NCBI GenBank assembly: GCA_017445875.1
Contig: JAFSRZ010000036.1
Span: 1 to 50,888, forward strand
Direction of reading: 5' to 3'
DNA length: 50,888 nt
Origin: Oscillospiraceae bacterium
GTDB taxonomy: Bacteria > Bacillota > Clostridia > Oscillospirales > Oscillospiraceae
Part shown: piece by piece, positions 23,201-33,153 of the stretch
How positions within the stretch are numbered: the stretch's first letter is position 1
Layout of the letters: the number at the start of each line of letters is the position of its first letter
Translations under genes and position numbers: made by a program
The notes under the pieces: model-generated
What the model was told of the DNA's origin: nothing
The model's database searches: none
Seen by the model: only the letters and a program-made list of their open reading frames with translations

Positions 23201-26200
23201 CGCCTTGTTGCCGGTGAAGGTCATATCCCCGTAGGTGCCGCTGATAAGGTCATTCTTATCATTGGAGAGCAGTACCGTGAAGGTAAATTCTCTGTTCTTG
23301 TCGTCGTCATCATCGCTCTCAACGGTTTTTGTCACGGTCAGATTGCCGGTCTTGCGGGTGTTGGTGAAGTCGACCGTATGCGCGGAGGGCGCGTCCTCTT
23401 CATTGCTGAACGTACCCGTTACGCCGATTCCGTATTTGTCCACTCCGTTCACGTTGATTCTGATGTTTTTGTCCGCGTCGGAAACTTCGGTTCCGTCGTT
23501 GACGACTGCCGTTGTGAAGCCGCTGTTTTCGGTTTCCATGACGGTGTATCCGCCCGTGAGGCTCCCGCCCATCGACGGAAGATACAGCGCGGTTTTGGAT
23601 TCGCCGTCTTTCAGGCTGAACTCCGCGACGCCGTTGGTGAAGTTCATGGAGGTTTTCCCCTTGCCGAGTTCCCCGTTAATACTGCTGTCAACGATTACGG
23701 TAAAGTGGAAGGACATATTCCGGTGGTCACTGTTCAGGGGGCTGGATACGGTCTTGCTGACCGTGAGGGACTGCATTTTCACCCATATGACTTTGTTCTC
23801 TGTATCATGCTTCCAGCCGCGCAAAGCGTTTCTGTCGTTGACAAACAGGAACAGGTTGTCGTCTCCCGTCCGGGTACCGAACAAGTCCCCCTCCCCGCCG
23901 CGTGTCTTATAAGGGTCGGTAGCATCATCGCCCGGCACATACACGCCGATAAGCGCGTCCACCCCAAGGCCGCTGGTGTTGATTACGGCGTCCGTGTCCT
24001 GATTCAGTTCGACGTTGCACTTTATGTTGTCGCCCTTTGTGTTGTTGTACACCACAACATTGTCGGAGAAGTACAATTTGGACCCCGTGTTACCCACGGA
24101 AATACCGCCGCCCGTGGTGGCGCTGTTGTTCTGGACAGCGCCGCCGGACATGTTCATGGTCTTTTTGTCCGCGACGAACACGCCGCCGCCACTGCCGGAA
24201 GCGGTACACTTTGTGATACTACCGCCCGACATCGTAAATGTGCCGTTGTTCACGAACACGCCGCCGCCGTTGCCGGAAGTCGCACTACAACTCCGGATTT
24301 CGCCCTTGCGGAACTCGAACGTCTGCCCTTTGTCTTTCATATAAACGGCACCGCCGTTTTGCGCTTTACAGTTCTCGATTGTTCCGCCGTCTATCACGAG
24401 ATTTCCGGACTTTACACAGACGCAACCAGTACCACTACTGTCCACCGTGTTGTTACCCTTGCGGATAATCGCGTGTTCTCCCAGTGTTGCCGTCACGGTG
24501 TTATCGGTATCTTTTATCAGGAAAAGAGAACCCTCCGTATTTGTCGGGATATCAGCTCCGTCCAGAATGATATTTTCGAGCGTAAAGCTGACTTTCGCGG
24601 TCACGAGACTGTTTGATGTGCTTATCCCCGTGGCGGTGGCTCTGACAATGGTCGCGTACGAATCCTCGCCCCTGTACGGGAAGCCGTCCTCGTCATCTTT
24701 GCCCGCCGTGGTGAAGGTGATGTGCTGCCACGTATTATCCTTATTGGTTCCGATATAATTGCTCACCTTGTACGACTCCAACATCTTGACACAGAAATCG
24801 GTGCCTTCATAGTGGGAACCGTCCGCGTAATACAGCATGTTCCGAATTTCGGACCGGCTCTTTCTTAAAAAGGCAAATGCCGCGTCGGGGTTCGTGTTCG
24901 TTATTTTACCGTTATTGACGTAGTTGTCCAAGTGGTCAAATACGGCGGCGTCCGCCTGATTCTCGTCGAAATAGAGCAGGTTTCCGTCCGCGTCGGTAAT
25001 CTTGCAGACGGGCGGAGCGCCCCAGAGAATCTTTTTGGGGGTTTCGCGGTCTATCGCGCCATAGAGGTCGTTATCGTCGCCCTTGAAAGCGTCCATGTTC
25101 GCGGGACGGTCGTCATCCGCAAGCCCGAACTTTGTGCCTTTGTTTCTCGCGTTCAGGACGCGCAACTCACTGTTGTCGCTCAAATGACTTTTTATCCTGA
25201 CACAATCTTCCTTGTTCACGCCGCTTTGCATGGGAAGTCTGAGGTTGGACGCGGTGCCGTTGCTGGTCTCATTTTCGCGTACGATGATGGTATCCCGGTC
25301 GCTTTCACTGTTAGGGCCGACGGTCAACGTCTTTTCGTCGGGCATATATACGCCGGCACCGTTGTCCGCAGTGCTGTTCAGGAGAGAGTTATTTGTAATA
25401 GTTGTGTTGTTGCAGAGTGTTACGTTACCGCTGGCGTACACGCCGCCGCCTCTGTAGCCGGATTGATTGCCGCGTATGGTGCAGTGGTCGAGGACAAGTT
25501 CCAGTCCGGCGCTCTGGCAAATGCCGCCGCCGCCTTCTGATTGTCTACCATTTTCGTCCATAGCCGCTTTCGCGGTGTTATTCTCAAAGGTACAGCCTGT
25601 TACAGTAGTGTTCCGGTACGTTGTACGGAACGCGCCGCCACGACAATTGGCGTAACAATACTCGAAAGTGCAATCCTCCACCGCGAGTGATGTGTTACCG
25701 GATGCGCTGGCGCTTGTATCCTGCAGATAGGCGTTGAACGCGCCGCCGTTTCGCCCCGGCTGAACGCCATTTTTCCCGTCCATTTCTGTGGCCTGACAGT
25801 ATGAGAACTCACACCCCTTAACCTTGGCGGTGTAACTGTCGAGTTCCAAGCCGCCGCCCGCCCGCGCCTTACACTCTGTAAAAGTACAGCCAATGACGGA
25901 AGAACGGGAGTCCGCACGATAAGAGTAAGCCGTGTCAATTCTATGGAACACCGCCCCGCCTTGGTCGTAGGCCTCGCAGTAACGGAAGTGACAGTTCGTC
26001 ATCTGGAAATCTACGGCGGTTGTCCAAATCGCGCCGCCGCCCATACGACTGTCTCCCGTGGAAGTGCAGTGGTCAAAGTTACAATCGAAAATGTGGAGTA
26101 CGCAAGCGTCACCCTTATCATTTCCCACGTAAACCGCGCCGCCGTTTCCGGCTCTGAAATTCTGGAAGTCACAGGATTTAATCGTCACAGTACACCGACT

Positions 26201-29200
26201 TGCGTTGACAACGCCGCCGTTGCTCGAACCGAGCTGGTAGCCGTTGAAGTTCAGATTTTCGATGGTCAGCGCGGTTCCATCCGGGGTTCCGTTCGCGGCG
26301 GCGTTCTTATTCACCGTGATAAACGAATTGCCGTTGCCTTGGTCGCGGCTGATGGTTGCGCGTTCGCCCTCGCCTCTGTAAAGATATTCCTCGCCGCTCT
26401 CCGGCTTGGTGGTCGCGGTGGTGAGCGTGAAATTCTGACCATTGGAAATATTCGGCTTGTCCCCCGATGGAATCGGATAATCCTGCAACAGCTCGATTTT
26501 GACGGTTTGACAAGGGTTGCCGTTCTCGTCTATGACGGGGTTGCCGTTCTCATCCGTGACGGGAACTTTATACATGTAGCCTGTCTCCACGGCTTCCTGC
26601 AAACTGGGATAGGTGTATTCATTGATTTTATTGCCGTCCGCGTCGCGTTCCACAATTTTACAAATCATGGTGGCCTTGCCGAACACAATCTGAATCGTGG
26701 AATTATTACTAAAGGTTTTTCCGGTGATGTCAAAGGCGGTCATTTGCGTGGGAGTAAGTGAGGCTTCCTGTTTGGTGGGGTTTTTATCCGCCGTGTCGTA
26801 GGAGTAGTCGACGGATACATTCTCTCCAAAGCTGTCGCCGAAAGAACCGTTGAGCGCATACTGTTTACCACGCACGCCGGGGAACATCAACTTGATGTTG
26901 TTCTTTGGCGGTAATATCAGGTCACTGGCCTGAACGGGAACAAAGTGGTTCACGGTCGCGCCATTGTGGACGACGACAAAGCCGAAGCGGTTTTCCGCCA
27001 CGTTGATATTATTGTCCAGTATCAGGGAACGGATGTTCAACGGGTACTCCGTGTTGTTGGCGATGGAGACATAGGCCGGGAGAGAGTAGTAAAGAATCAG
27101 GGTATCGACGTTGGTTACAGGGGGGGCGTCGTCGTGACGGATAGCGCTCCAGTTTCCGGTGGCGCTGTCCCAATTGACTTTGGAAAGACACTGGCTGTAT
27201 TGGTTATCACCGGGCAAAAACGCGCAGGCAAACACCACGTCACTATTATTGGAATTCAGTGTCTTAGCCTTGGCTAAAAGTTTGGTATCCGTGCCGATAT
27301 CAGAGACAAAGTTCTGAATGTCGGCGGGGTAATAATCGTCCATGCTGATGAATCCAGTATCCGGCTCCGGTCGCACTGGCGGTCGGGTGGCGCTGTCGCT
27401 GAAGTCCGCGACATAGTAGACCTTAACCTTTAACGGCTTTCCCCAGACAAGCCGACTGTCTTCGACACTCACGGTCATGCCGGGTGTGCGGTCATTGCAG
27501 AACGCGTTACCTGCCTCCGCGTTCGTACTGGTGCAGACGCCGAACTGCTTCTGTGACACGCCGCGGTTTTTGTACACGCTTCCGTCACCCGGCACATAAA
27601 TGCCGATTTGCTTGGGTTTGGAGTCCAATCCCACAAGCGCGTTGATGATAGCTGGGGAATCCACGTTGAGACAGACATTCGCGGGAGAGGCGCTTGTCTC
27701 GTCTGTCTCATCCCCGGTCGTTTTGGACAGCGTATTATCAATGATTTTCGGAGAGCCGGTGAATTGCAGTCTGACGGAAGCCGAGCCGATACCCACCGCG
27801 CCGCCGTTCTCGTTCGTGGCGACGTTCCCCGTGATTTCGCCGCCCGAAAAATTGGCGTTGCCGGAATTGATGAAAATCGCCGCGCCGTTGACCGCCATAT
27901 TCTCGCCGCCGATTTTGCCGCCTTCGACTGTGACGCCGCTTTCGACGTAAATCGCGCCGCCGTACGTTGTGGCGCTGTTGCCCGCGAGTACGCCGCCGGA
28001 GATATCCACTGTCGCGCCGTGGGCGTACACCGCGCCGCCGTTCTGCGTGGCGCTGTTGCCCGTCAGGGTACCGCCGGAGATGTTCACCGCGCCGCCCGTG
28101 GCGGAAATCGCGCCGCCGTTTTGCGCCGTGTTGCCCGTCAGGGTGCCGCCGGAGATGTCGACGGTGCCGCCGGTACTCTGAATCGCGCCGCCGTTGCCGC
28201 TGTTCTTGGCGTTTCGGATTGTCGCGCCGCCGGCGATATAGAGTGTGCCGCTGTTGACAATCATGGCGTTGTTTGCCGTGACATTCCCGCCGTTGCCGTC
28301 AAGGATGATTCTGCTGTCCAGTTCCTCGCCGCCTAAGTTCAACGTGCCGTGGTTCGTGAACATGACGCCGGTATGCCCCGGTGCGCGGGTAATGGTGGCG
28401 CACTCGCCTTCATACTCCGAGGCGGTGGACAGCGTAATATGACAGTTGGCGGGAATGTTGACCTCATCCGCGGCGGGCATGATGTAGTCCGTCAGCATTT
28501 CGATGATGGCGGTGCCGTCATACTCTGTCCGGGCATACCCGACCGCGCTGGAAATCGTCTGGAACTCCGTCCCCTCAATTCTGCAAATATTGCCCCGCAC
28601 GTTGGTAAAGACAATGCTGGTCTGGCTCTCCGCCACGGAATAGAGCGACGCCGTGACATCCTCGTACTCGTCGTCGTTTATGGAAATCCATGTCGTATAG
28701 CGGTTGGGATTGTCCCCGATTTTCTCCTCCACGGTGATGGAAGCCCCCAGCGGAATGGAAAGTTTCTGGTCTCTTGTCCCGCCGCCGCTGACCGCGAGCG
28801 TAAACACGGCCTCGCCGTTTTCATCCGTTGTGATACCTTCGGCAAGCGGATAATCCCGGACAGGTTCTTCGTTATCGTCCGTCAGCTTCACGCCGAAAGC
28901 AAACGGTTCCGGGGTCGTCGCCAGTTCATCTTCGAGTGTTTTTCTGACCACCACCGCCGGATTGACGGTAATCCAGCCGTCTTCCACTTCAAAAGTAACC
29001 GTCTCAAAGTTCGGGTTGATGTTGCTGAAAAAGTCCGGTAAAAGGTTCATTTCCGTGGTTCCGGCGTCGGTACGTTTGGCCTCATTGTAGCCGTTAAATA
29101 CGAAATCGTCCTCCGTGTATAAACCGGTGCTGAACGCCACATCGTACCCGCTGACGCTGTGTTCCGTGCCGTCATAGGTGAACGTGCCGGTATGGCCTGT

Positions 29201-32200
29201 GACAGTCACCGTCGCGTCAATCGGCGTAATGGTCTGATAGCCGTCCTCCACCACAAATTTCACGTTGCTGAAGTTGTCACTGCTGTTGTTGCTGAAACTG
29301 GCCTCCAACAGTCCCATATCGGTAGTACCGGCATTTGTACGGCTGGCGGTGGCGGTGCCGTTGAACGTGACATACTCCGCTTTGTACAGGGAATTTTCCA
29401 CGACCTGTACATCATAGCCGCTGACGGTGTGTTCGGTGCCGTCATAGGGCACTGTGTTGTTATGACCAATGATATTGACGATAACCTGTTCCTCAAAGGG
29501 GGTAATGGTCACATAACCGTCCGTCACATCAAAAGTTACCGTCTTAAAGTTAGGGTTGGTGTTCTGAAACTGTTCCGCCGTCAGTCCCATGGGATATGTG
29601 CCGACATTAATTCCCGTAGCTGTCGCCTCGCCGCTGAACGTAAAATCCCCGTTGACATTGTACAAGTCCGTATCGGGGGTGGCGGTGTAGCCGGTGATAC
29701 TTTGCTCTGTGCCGTTATACTCATACGTGTCGTTGTTGCCGATAATGGTCACGGTCGCGTTAATCGGCGTAATTTCCTGCCAGCCGTCCGTAATGACAAA
29801 GGTCACGTCAAAGTTGGGCTTGTCATTGACAAACTGCAATTCCATGAGTGTTTTGCCAACGTCGGTACGTTTAGCTTCCGCCGTGCCTTCGTTGTGGAAA
29901 TCAGTCTCTTTATATAAGGTATCGCTGATTTTCACGTCATAGCCGCTGACACTGTGTTCCGTGCCGTTGTACACTGTCGTATCGCTGTTACCTGTGATAG
30001 TCACTGTAACCGGCCTCGACGTAATGGTAAAGTCGCCCGGTTCAAAGACTACATTGTAATTACCCTGTTCCGCCGCGCCGGACGCCGTGATAGCGTACGT
30101 TCTGACATCCTGCCCTGCCTCGCGGGACAGTTCATAGGAAATGACACTTTCCGTATCCCCGTTTTTAAGCCCGGTCACAGTCGCCGTCAGTGTGGGGTCG
30201 GTCTCGCCGGTATTGTCATAGACTTTCGTTTTTTTCTCTGCTGTGACTGTGACAGTTGCCCGGTCAATCGTAAATGTACCATTTACATAGGACACGTTAT
30301 AGTTACCCTGTTCCGTCTCGCCGGACGCCGTGATAGCGTACGCTCCGACACCCTCTCCCGCCGCACGGGCAAGGCTATAAGTAATGACATCTTCCGTATC
30401 CTCATTTTTAAGCCCGGTCACAGTCACCGTAAATTCCGGGTCGTCCTCGCCGTAGACTTTCGTTTTGTCGTCCGCTTTCACGGTGACAGTCGCTTTCGTA
30501 ATCGTCAGCGTACCCGGCACATAGGTCACGGTATAGTTGTCCTGCGTCGTCTCGTCGGTAAACTGGATAGCGTAATTCCCCACGTTTTCGCCTTTTACGC
30601 GGGACAGCGTATAGGAAATCCCTTCCGGCAAATCCGCCGGTTCCCCGTTCACTGTCACAGTCGCCGTCAGTTCCGGCTCCGCGCCGCCATAGACTTTCTC
30701 TTTGTTCTCCGCCGTGACCGTGACAGTCGCTTTCGTAATCGTCAGCGTACCCGTTTCATAGGTCACGGTATAGTTTCCCTGTTCCGCGTCACCGGTGGGC
30801 GTGATGGTATACATTCCGACACCCTCTCCCGCCGCACGGGACACCGTATAGAAAATGACACTTTCCGCGTCCTCATTCACAAGCCCGGTTACAGTCGCCG
30901 TCAGTTCCGGCTCCGCGCCGCCATAGACTTTCTCTTTGTTCTCCGCCGTGACCGTGACCGCCGCTTTCGTAATCGTCAGCGTACCCGTTTCATAGGTCAC
31001 GTTATAGTTTCCCTGTACCGCATCACCGGCGGGCGTGATGGTGTACGTTCCGACATCCTCGCCCTCGTTGCGGGACAGTGTATAGGCAATGGTGACACCT
31101 TCCGGCAACTCCGCCGCTTCCCCGTTCACTGTCACAGTCGCTGTCAGTGCGGGGTCGGCCTCGCCGTACGTCTTGGAGGCCGGATTAGCTGTCACGGTAA
31201 CAGGAATCAGTTCGGCGGACGTGTCCTCCGTAATGGTCAGCGTACCCGGCGCATAAGTCACGGTATAGTTGCCCTGTGTCGCCTCGCCGGTGGGCGTGAT
31301 AGCGTACGTTCCGGCCTCATCTCCCGCGACGCGGGACAGCGTGTAGTTGACAGTATCCGTCCCTATAAGCCCGTCAACAGTTGCCGTCAGTTCGGGGTCT
31401 GCCGCGCCGTGGACTTTCGTTTTGTTGTCCGCCGTCACGGTAACGGCTTTCGGCGTGACTTCCAACGTACCGTTTATATAAGTAATGTCATACTGCCCGG
31501 TCACATTTTCGCCGTTCCTGTCCAAGATAACCGCGCCGCCGGGGACGTTCGCACTGCTTCCGGCGTTGGTCTGACTGCCCGTCACAGTGACGCTCTCGAT
31601 ACTGTCTCCGTCCCTAAGTCCGCTGTGCGTACACGTGGACACTGTCAGGGGGTTGCCGTCGTAAACTTTGGTGCCGCTGTTCGCCGTGATGGTCAGATTC
31701 AACCCGCCCACGTGGGTATAGCCTTCTCCGTCCGTAAAGCACGGGGTTCCTGTCGGAATATAGGGGGCAAGCGGCGTTGTACCCTGCTTGAACACGCCCC
31801 CGGTAATGCACAAAGCATATAGGTTGTCTGCGGCGCTGACAGGTGCCTCGAACAGTCCGCCGGTAATGGTGGTAATTTTGTCGTTTCCAGCCGAAACAGA
31901 CACGCCATCGATTGTGCCGCCGCTGATTTTCGCTGTAGAGCGGTCTATCTTTATCGCCTCGCCTTGACCGTTATTGGTTACTTCGCCGCCGGTGATGATA
32001 GCTTTCGCGTTGTCCTTTACGTTGAGGGTGAGCTCGTTCGAACTGGACAGAGTGCCGTTCTTAATTTCAATAGAGGAATTGCTGTCTTCAACGGTCGCCG
32101 CCGGATATTGAGTGCTGGTAGTGCTTACGTTTGCGCCGTCAATCACTATCGAAGCGCCGTTGTCGGCATAGAGAACATAGCGGGAACTTTTGACTCTCAG

Positions 32201-33109
32201 GCCGCTTCCCAGCACAATAGTGCCGCCCTTGGACGCGTAGTTCTCTTTGGTCGCGTAGATGATATCATCCTTGTTATCAGAGGTAATCGTGCCGTTGATA
32301 ATGGTCAACGCTCCGCCGTTCTTGGATGTGATACCCTGATTGACGTTCACCTGTAACTTATGCCCGTTCAAGTCTATCGTAAGCGTTTTGTTCGTGGAAA
32401 GAACGCTGTTCACGGTCACGTCCTTCAAAAGCGTTATCGTGTCCCTGTTCTGTGCATAATTCAGCGCCTCGGACAGCGTGGGATAGGGCGTGTCCCCGAT
32501 TTTGGCCTCATATTCGGGTCCCTCTAAAAAATACGCCGGGAAAAGATTCGTCGTGAAGTCCACAAATTTTTCGCTGACAATGCCGCCCTCCACGATTTCC
32601 AGCGGCGCGGACACCGGCACCGGCTGGGACGCCGTCCCCACAAACGCGTACACCGAGAAAGAATCCGTCTCGAAGTCCAGCGCGCCGGAGCCGCCCCGTT
32701 TCAGGGACGGCGACACCACGCCGCCCCCGTCCAGAAAGTGCAGAACGCGTACCGCGCCGCTTCCGGGCAGGCGGAACGCCACCTTCACCGGCGCGGACGG
32801 CTCAATCTCCGTGCCGTCGGGGGCCAGACAGCGGATGTCGAACGCCCGCATACTGTCCACGCGTCCCAGTTCCGCCACGGCGCGGGCGTAACAGCGCCCG
32901 TAGCGCGTCCCCGACAGCTCCGCGACTTCCAGCGACGCCCCCGCCGGAATCCGCGCCGCCGCGCCGTACGTCACCGCGATTTCGTAGCTTGTGCCGTCCG
33001 AGGCCGTCAGTGTCCCCGACGCCCCGCCGAAACGCGCCAGTAATCCAAGCGTGATTACGCAGAAAAGCAGAATCCCCATTTTATGGTATCTGTTGAGAAT
33101 CCCGTTCAT
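20234..33109 (-). CDS. Giant secreted adhesin of MBG, beta-helix, DUF5979-like and SpaA modules
   Basis: About 4,291 residues in one uninterrupted frame; ATG 33107-33109 with GAGGTGA upstream (GTG 33110-33112 is an alternative). Order of parts: signal peptide (MGILLFCVITLGLLARFGGA); N-terminal domain to ~170; beta-helix with serial short repeats (~200-470); one larger and six MBG repeats (~474-1031, VTVTAENKEKVYGGAEPELTATV type); four NxTxxYNGTEHSVSGYD repeats (~1033-1385); a Cna-B-like domain (~1390-1510); three more beta-helix regions (~1510-3110; GGAVYxxGxxxxISGGxLTGNxA and Cys-rich variants); eight Cna-B/DUF5979-like domains (~3113-4060; LTVSKTV...F.FTV) and two SpaA-like domains (~4060-4292). 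It ends PTEPIAPATP with no LPXTG, SLH, choline-binding or transmembrane tail. It is the last gene of a type IV pilin operon, so a pilus-tip or pilus-secreted adhesin is my inference. Confidence 0.88.
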   Translation of the reverse strand: MNGILNRYHKMGILLFCVITLGLLARFGGASGTLTASDGTSYEIAVTYGAAARIPAGASLEVAELSGTRYGRCYARAVAELGRVDSMRAFDIRCLAPDGTEIEPSAPVKVAFRLPGSGAVRVLHFLDGGGVVSPSLKRGGSGALDFETDSFSVYAFVGTASQPVPVSAPLEIVEGGIVSEKFVDFTTNLFPAYFLEGPEYEAKIGDTPYPTLSEALNYAQNRDTITLLKDVTVNSVLSTNKTLTIDLNGHKLQVNVNQGITSKNGGALTIINGTITSDNKDDIIYATKENYASKGGTIVLGSGLRVKSSRYVLYADNGASIVIDGANVSTTSTQYPAATVEDSNSSIEIKNGTLSSSNELTLNVKDNAKAIITGGEVTNNGQGEAIKIDRSTAKISGGTIDGVSVSAGNDKITTITGGLFEAPVSAADNLYALCITGGVFKQGTTPLAPYIPTGTPCFTDGEGYTHVGGLNLTITANSGTKVYDGNPLTVSTCTHSGLRDGDSIESVTVTGSQTNAGSSANVPGGAVILDRNGENVTGQYDITYINGTLEVTPKAVTVTADNKTKVHGAADPELTATVDGLIGTDTVNYTLSRVAGDEAGTYAITPTGEATQGNYTVTYAPGTLTITEDTSAELIPVTVTANPASKTYGEADPALTATVTVNGEAAELPEGVTIAYTLSRNEGEDVGTYTITPAGDAVQGNYNVTYETGTLTITKAAVTVTAENKEKVYGGAEPELTATVTGLVNEDAESVIFYTVSRAAGEGVGMYTITPTGDAEQGNYTVTYETGTLTITKATVTVTAENKEKVYGGAEPELTATVTVNGEPADLPEGISYTLSRVKGENVGNYAIQFTDETTQDNYTVTYVPGTLTITKATVTVKADDKTKVYGEDDPEFTVTVTGLKNEDTEDVITYSLARAAGEGVGAYAITASGETEQGNYNVSYVNGTFTIDRATVTVTAEKKTKVYDNTGETDPTLTATVTGLKNGDTESVISYELSREAGQDVRTYAITASGAAEQGNYNVVFEPGDFTITSRPVTVTITGNSDTTVYNGTEHSVSGYDVKISDTLYKETDFHNEGTAEAKRTDVGKTLMELQFVNDKPNFDVTFVITDGWQEITPINATVTIIGNNDTYEYNGTEQSITGYTATPDTDLYNVNGDFTFSGEATATGINVGTYPMGLTAEQFQNTNPNFKTVTFDVTDGYVTITPFEEQVIVNIIGHNNTVPYDGTEHTVSGYDVQVVENSLYKAEYVTFNGTATASRTNAGTTDMGLLEASFSNNSSDNFSNVKFVVEDGYQTITPIDATVTVTGHTGTFTYDGTEHSVSGYDVAFSTGLYTEDDFVFNGYNEAKRTDAGTTEMNLLPDFFSNINPNFETVTFEVEDGWITVNPAVVVRKTLEDELATTPEPFAFGVKLTDDNEEPVRDYPLAEGITTDENGEAVFTLAVSGGGTRDQKLSIPLGASITVEEKIGDNPNRYTTWISINDDEYEDVTASLYSVAESQTSIVFTNVRGNICRIEGTEFQTISSAVGYARTEYDGTAIIEMLTDYIMPAADEVNIPANCHITLSTASEYEGECATITRAPGHTGVMFTNHGTLNLGGEELDSRIILDGNGGNVTANNAMIVNSGTLYIAGGATIRNAKNSGNGGAIQSTGGTVDISGGTLTGNTAQNGGAISATGGAVNISGGTLTGNSATQNGGAVYAHGATVDISGGVLAGNSATTYGGAIYVESGVTVEGGKIGGENMAVNGAAIFINSGNANFSGGEITGNVATNENGGAVGIGSASVRLQFTGSPKIIDNTLSKTTGDETDETSASPANVCLNVDSPAIINALVGLDSKPKQIGIYVPGDGSVYKNRGVSQKQFGVCTSTNAEAGNAFCNDRTPGMTVSVEDSRLVWGKPLKVKVYYVADFSDSATRPPVRPEPDTGFISMDDYYPADIQNFVSDIGTDTKLLAKAKTLNSNNSDVVFACAFLPGDNQYSQCLSKVNWDSATGNWSAIRHDDAPPVTNVDTLILYYSLPAYVSIANNTEYPLNIRSLILDNNINVAENRFGFVVVHNGATVNHFVPVQASDLILPPKNNIKLMFPGVRGKQYALNGSFGDSFGENVSVDYSYDTADKNPTKQEASLTPTQMTAFDITGKTFSNNSTIQIVFGKATMICKIVERDADGNKINEYTYPSLQEAVETGYMYKVPVTDENGNPVIDENGNPCQTVKIELLQDYPIPSGDKPNISNGQNFTLTTATTKPESGEEYLYRGEGERATISRDQGNGNSFITVNKNAAANGTPDGTALTIENLNFNGYQLGSSNGGVVNASRCTVTIKSCDFQNFRAGNGGAVYVGNDKGDACVLHIFDCNFDHCTSTGDSRMGGGAIWTTAVDFQMTNCHFRYCEAYDQGGAVFHRIDTAYSYRADSRSSVIGCTFTECKARAGGGLELDSYTAKVKGCEFSYCQATEMDGKNGVQPGRNGGAFNAYLQDTSASASGNTSLAVEDCTFEYCYANCRGGAFRTTYRNTTVTGCTFENNTAKAAMDENGRQSEGGGGICQSAGLELVLDHCTIRGNQSGYRGGGVYASGNVTLCNNTTITNNSLLNSTADNGAGVYMPDEKTLTVGPNSESDRDTIIVRENETSNGTASNLRLPMQSGVNKEDCVRIKSHLSDNSELRVLNARNKGTKFGLADDDRPANMDAFKGDDNDLYGAIDRETPKKILWGAPPVCKITDADGNLLYFDENQADAAVFDHLDNYVNNGKITNTNPDAAFAFLRKSRSEIRNMLYYADGSHYEGTDFCVKMLESYKVSNYIGTNKDNTWQHITFTTAGKDDEDGFPYRGEDSYATIVRATATGISTSNSLVTAKVSFTLENIILDGADIPTNTEGSLFLIKDTDNTVTATLGEHAIIRKGNNTVDSSGTGCVCVKSGNLVIDGGTIENCKAQNGGAVYMKDKGQTFEFRKGEIRSCSATSGNGGGVFVNNGTFTMSGGSITKCTASGSGGGVFVADKKTMNMSGGAVQNNSATTGGGISVGNTGSKLYFSDNVVVYNNTKGDNIKCNVELNQDTDAVINTSGLGVDALIGVYVPGDDATDPYKTRGGEGDLFGTRTGDDNLFLFVNDRNALRGWKHDTENKVIWVKMQSLTVSKTVSSPLNSDHRNMSFHFTVIVDSSINGELGKGKTSMNFTNGVAEFSLKDGESKTALYLPSMGGSLTGGYTVMETENSGFTTAVVNDGTEVSDADKNIRINVNGVDKYGIGVTGTFSNEEDAPSAHTVDFTNTRKTGNLTVTKTVESDDDDDKNREFTFTVLLSNDKNDLISGTYGDMTFTGNKAEFTLTPGNPVTASNLPTGIRYTVTEKYNSNFNTTTKVNDEETSSVSNVDLQPGENNVQFTNTRKKGGLIVKKTVSSDAAADKDVSFSFTVTLSDRTVTHTYGEGDTAMKFVSGVATFSLKDGEYKEAIGLPYNVNYTVTEESVPGFLNTRKTNSMGRVTDNVITSTFVNTRQTGKLTIRKVLESDRYADRDTQFTFKVSLGTTINGEFTADKSINKAYQGATFTEGVATVTIKGASTKTISGLPREMEYRVEEVNIPDNFDNTGKTNESGTIGAAGITTTFTNARATGALQISKTVLNGLTEDADTDFTFNVKLGDTRINKTFDAVRNPDGITETVTFKNGAAKVTLKNGQSVTISELPTDVDYTVTETPDANFDTAVTVTENGETKATNMGTINTDGSTVAFTNTRKQGALKVKKTVSNYTKALDENKEFTFTVTLNDTTIGNTVEYPDGKPYGGMTFKDGVAEFTLKHGQEVEAQELPKDVRYEVTETPDDDFTTISTGAKGTISANAATATFTNTRKTGSLTITKNVDSSVLEDRTKNYVFKIELGKLDDTGNFVGASLGEYPSYTFSGVRFNGGSGVSDNVTIPGGTSKTINLPCGLAYRVSETPVDNMTTTITDATGADVNTYAVGTISKGADSHVTFTNTRQTGSLTVSKTVKSSRPGDLTTNFAFTVTLTGGTVQDGTYDGMTFHNNVSNVFQLRDGGSVTATGLPAGIGYTVTETENSDFTTTSNGGTGTISSGTESKAEFTNKQKDIEVNNFFQKVNGSGGALPDATFRLYSDFRCRPEDDEGIEATSDVDGNIKFLMVPYGVHYMKETVTPAGFKPEPEKKYLLCVGGENVWDGKEFGVFLLDDAGNILQDSNGKPTPDISKFGIMNIFSDTNTDKQSPVILRKIGENGSLKDAVFDILYYNKTVMASGLTSASNGVFWVGNLPYGTYYLHETTVPDGYARITATNDNWFWFTVDGNGASAPVPLDAEPTEPIAPATP
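30668..31015 (-). repeat. Recent 234-bp tandem duplication within MBG repeats
   Basis: 114 bp at 30668-30781 and 30902-31015 differ at only three positions, while other MBG units in this gene are much more diverged. The period of 234 bp keeps the frame (78 codons). Confidence 0.85.
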
Positions 33110-33153
33110 CACTGTTCACCTCAATTCCGTTACGCGCCGTGTCCTTACGGCGA

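Noticed and set aside
21101-31822. Several long plus-strand open frames inside the giant adhesin gene
   Set aside because: They mirror the Thr/Val-rich repeats of the adhesin and have no ribosome sites or domains; the minus frame is uninterrupted with recognisable repeats.
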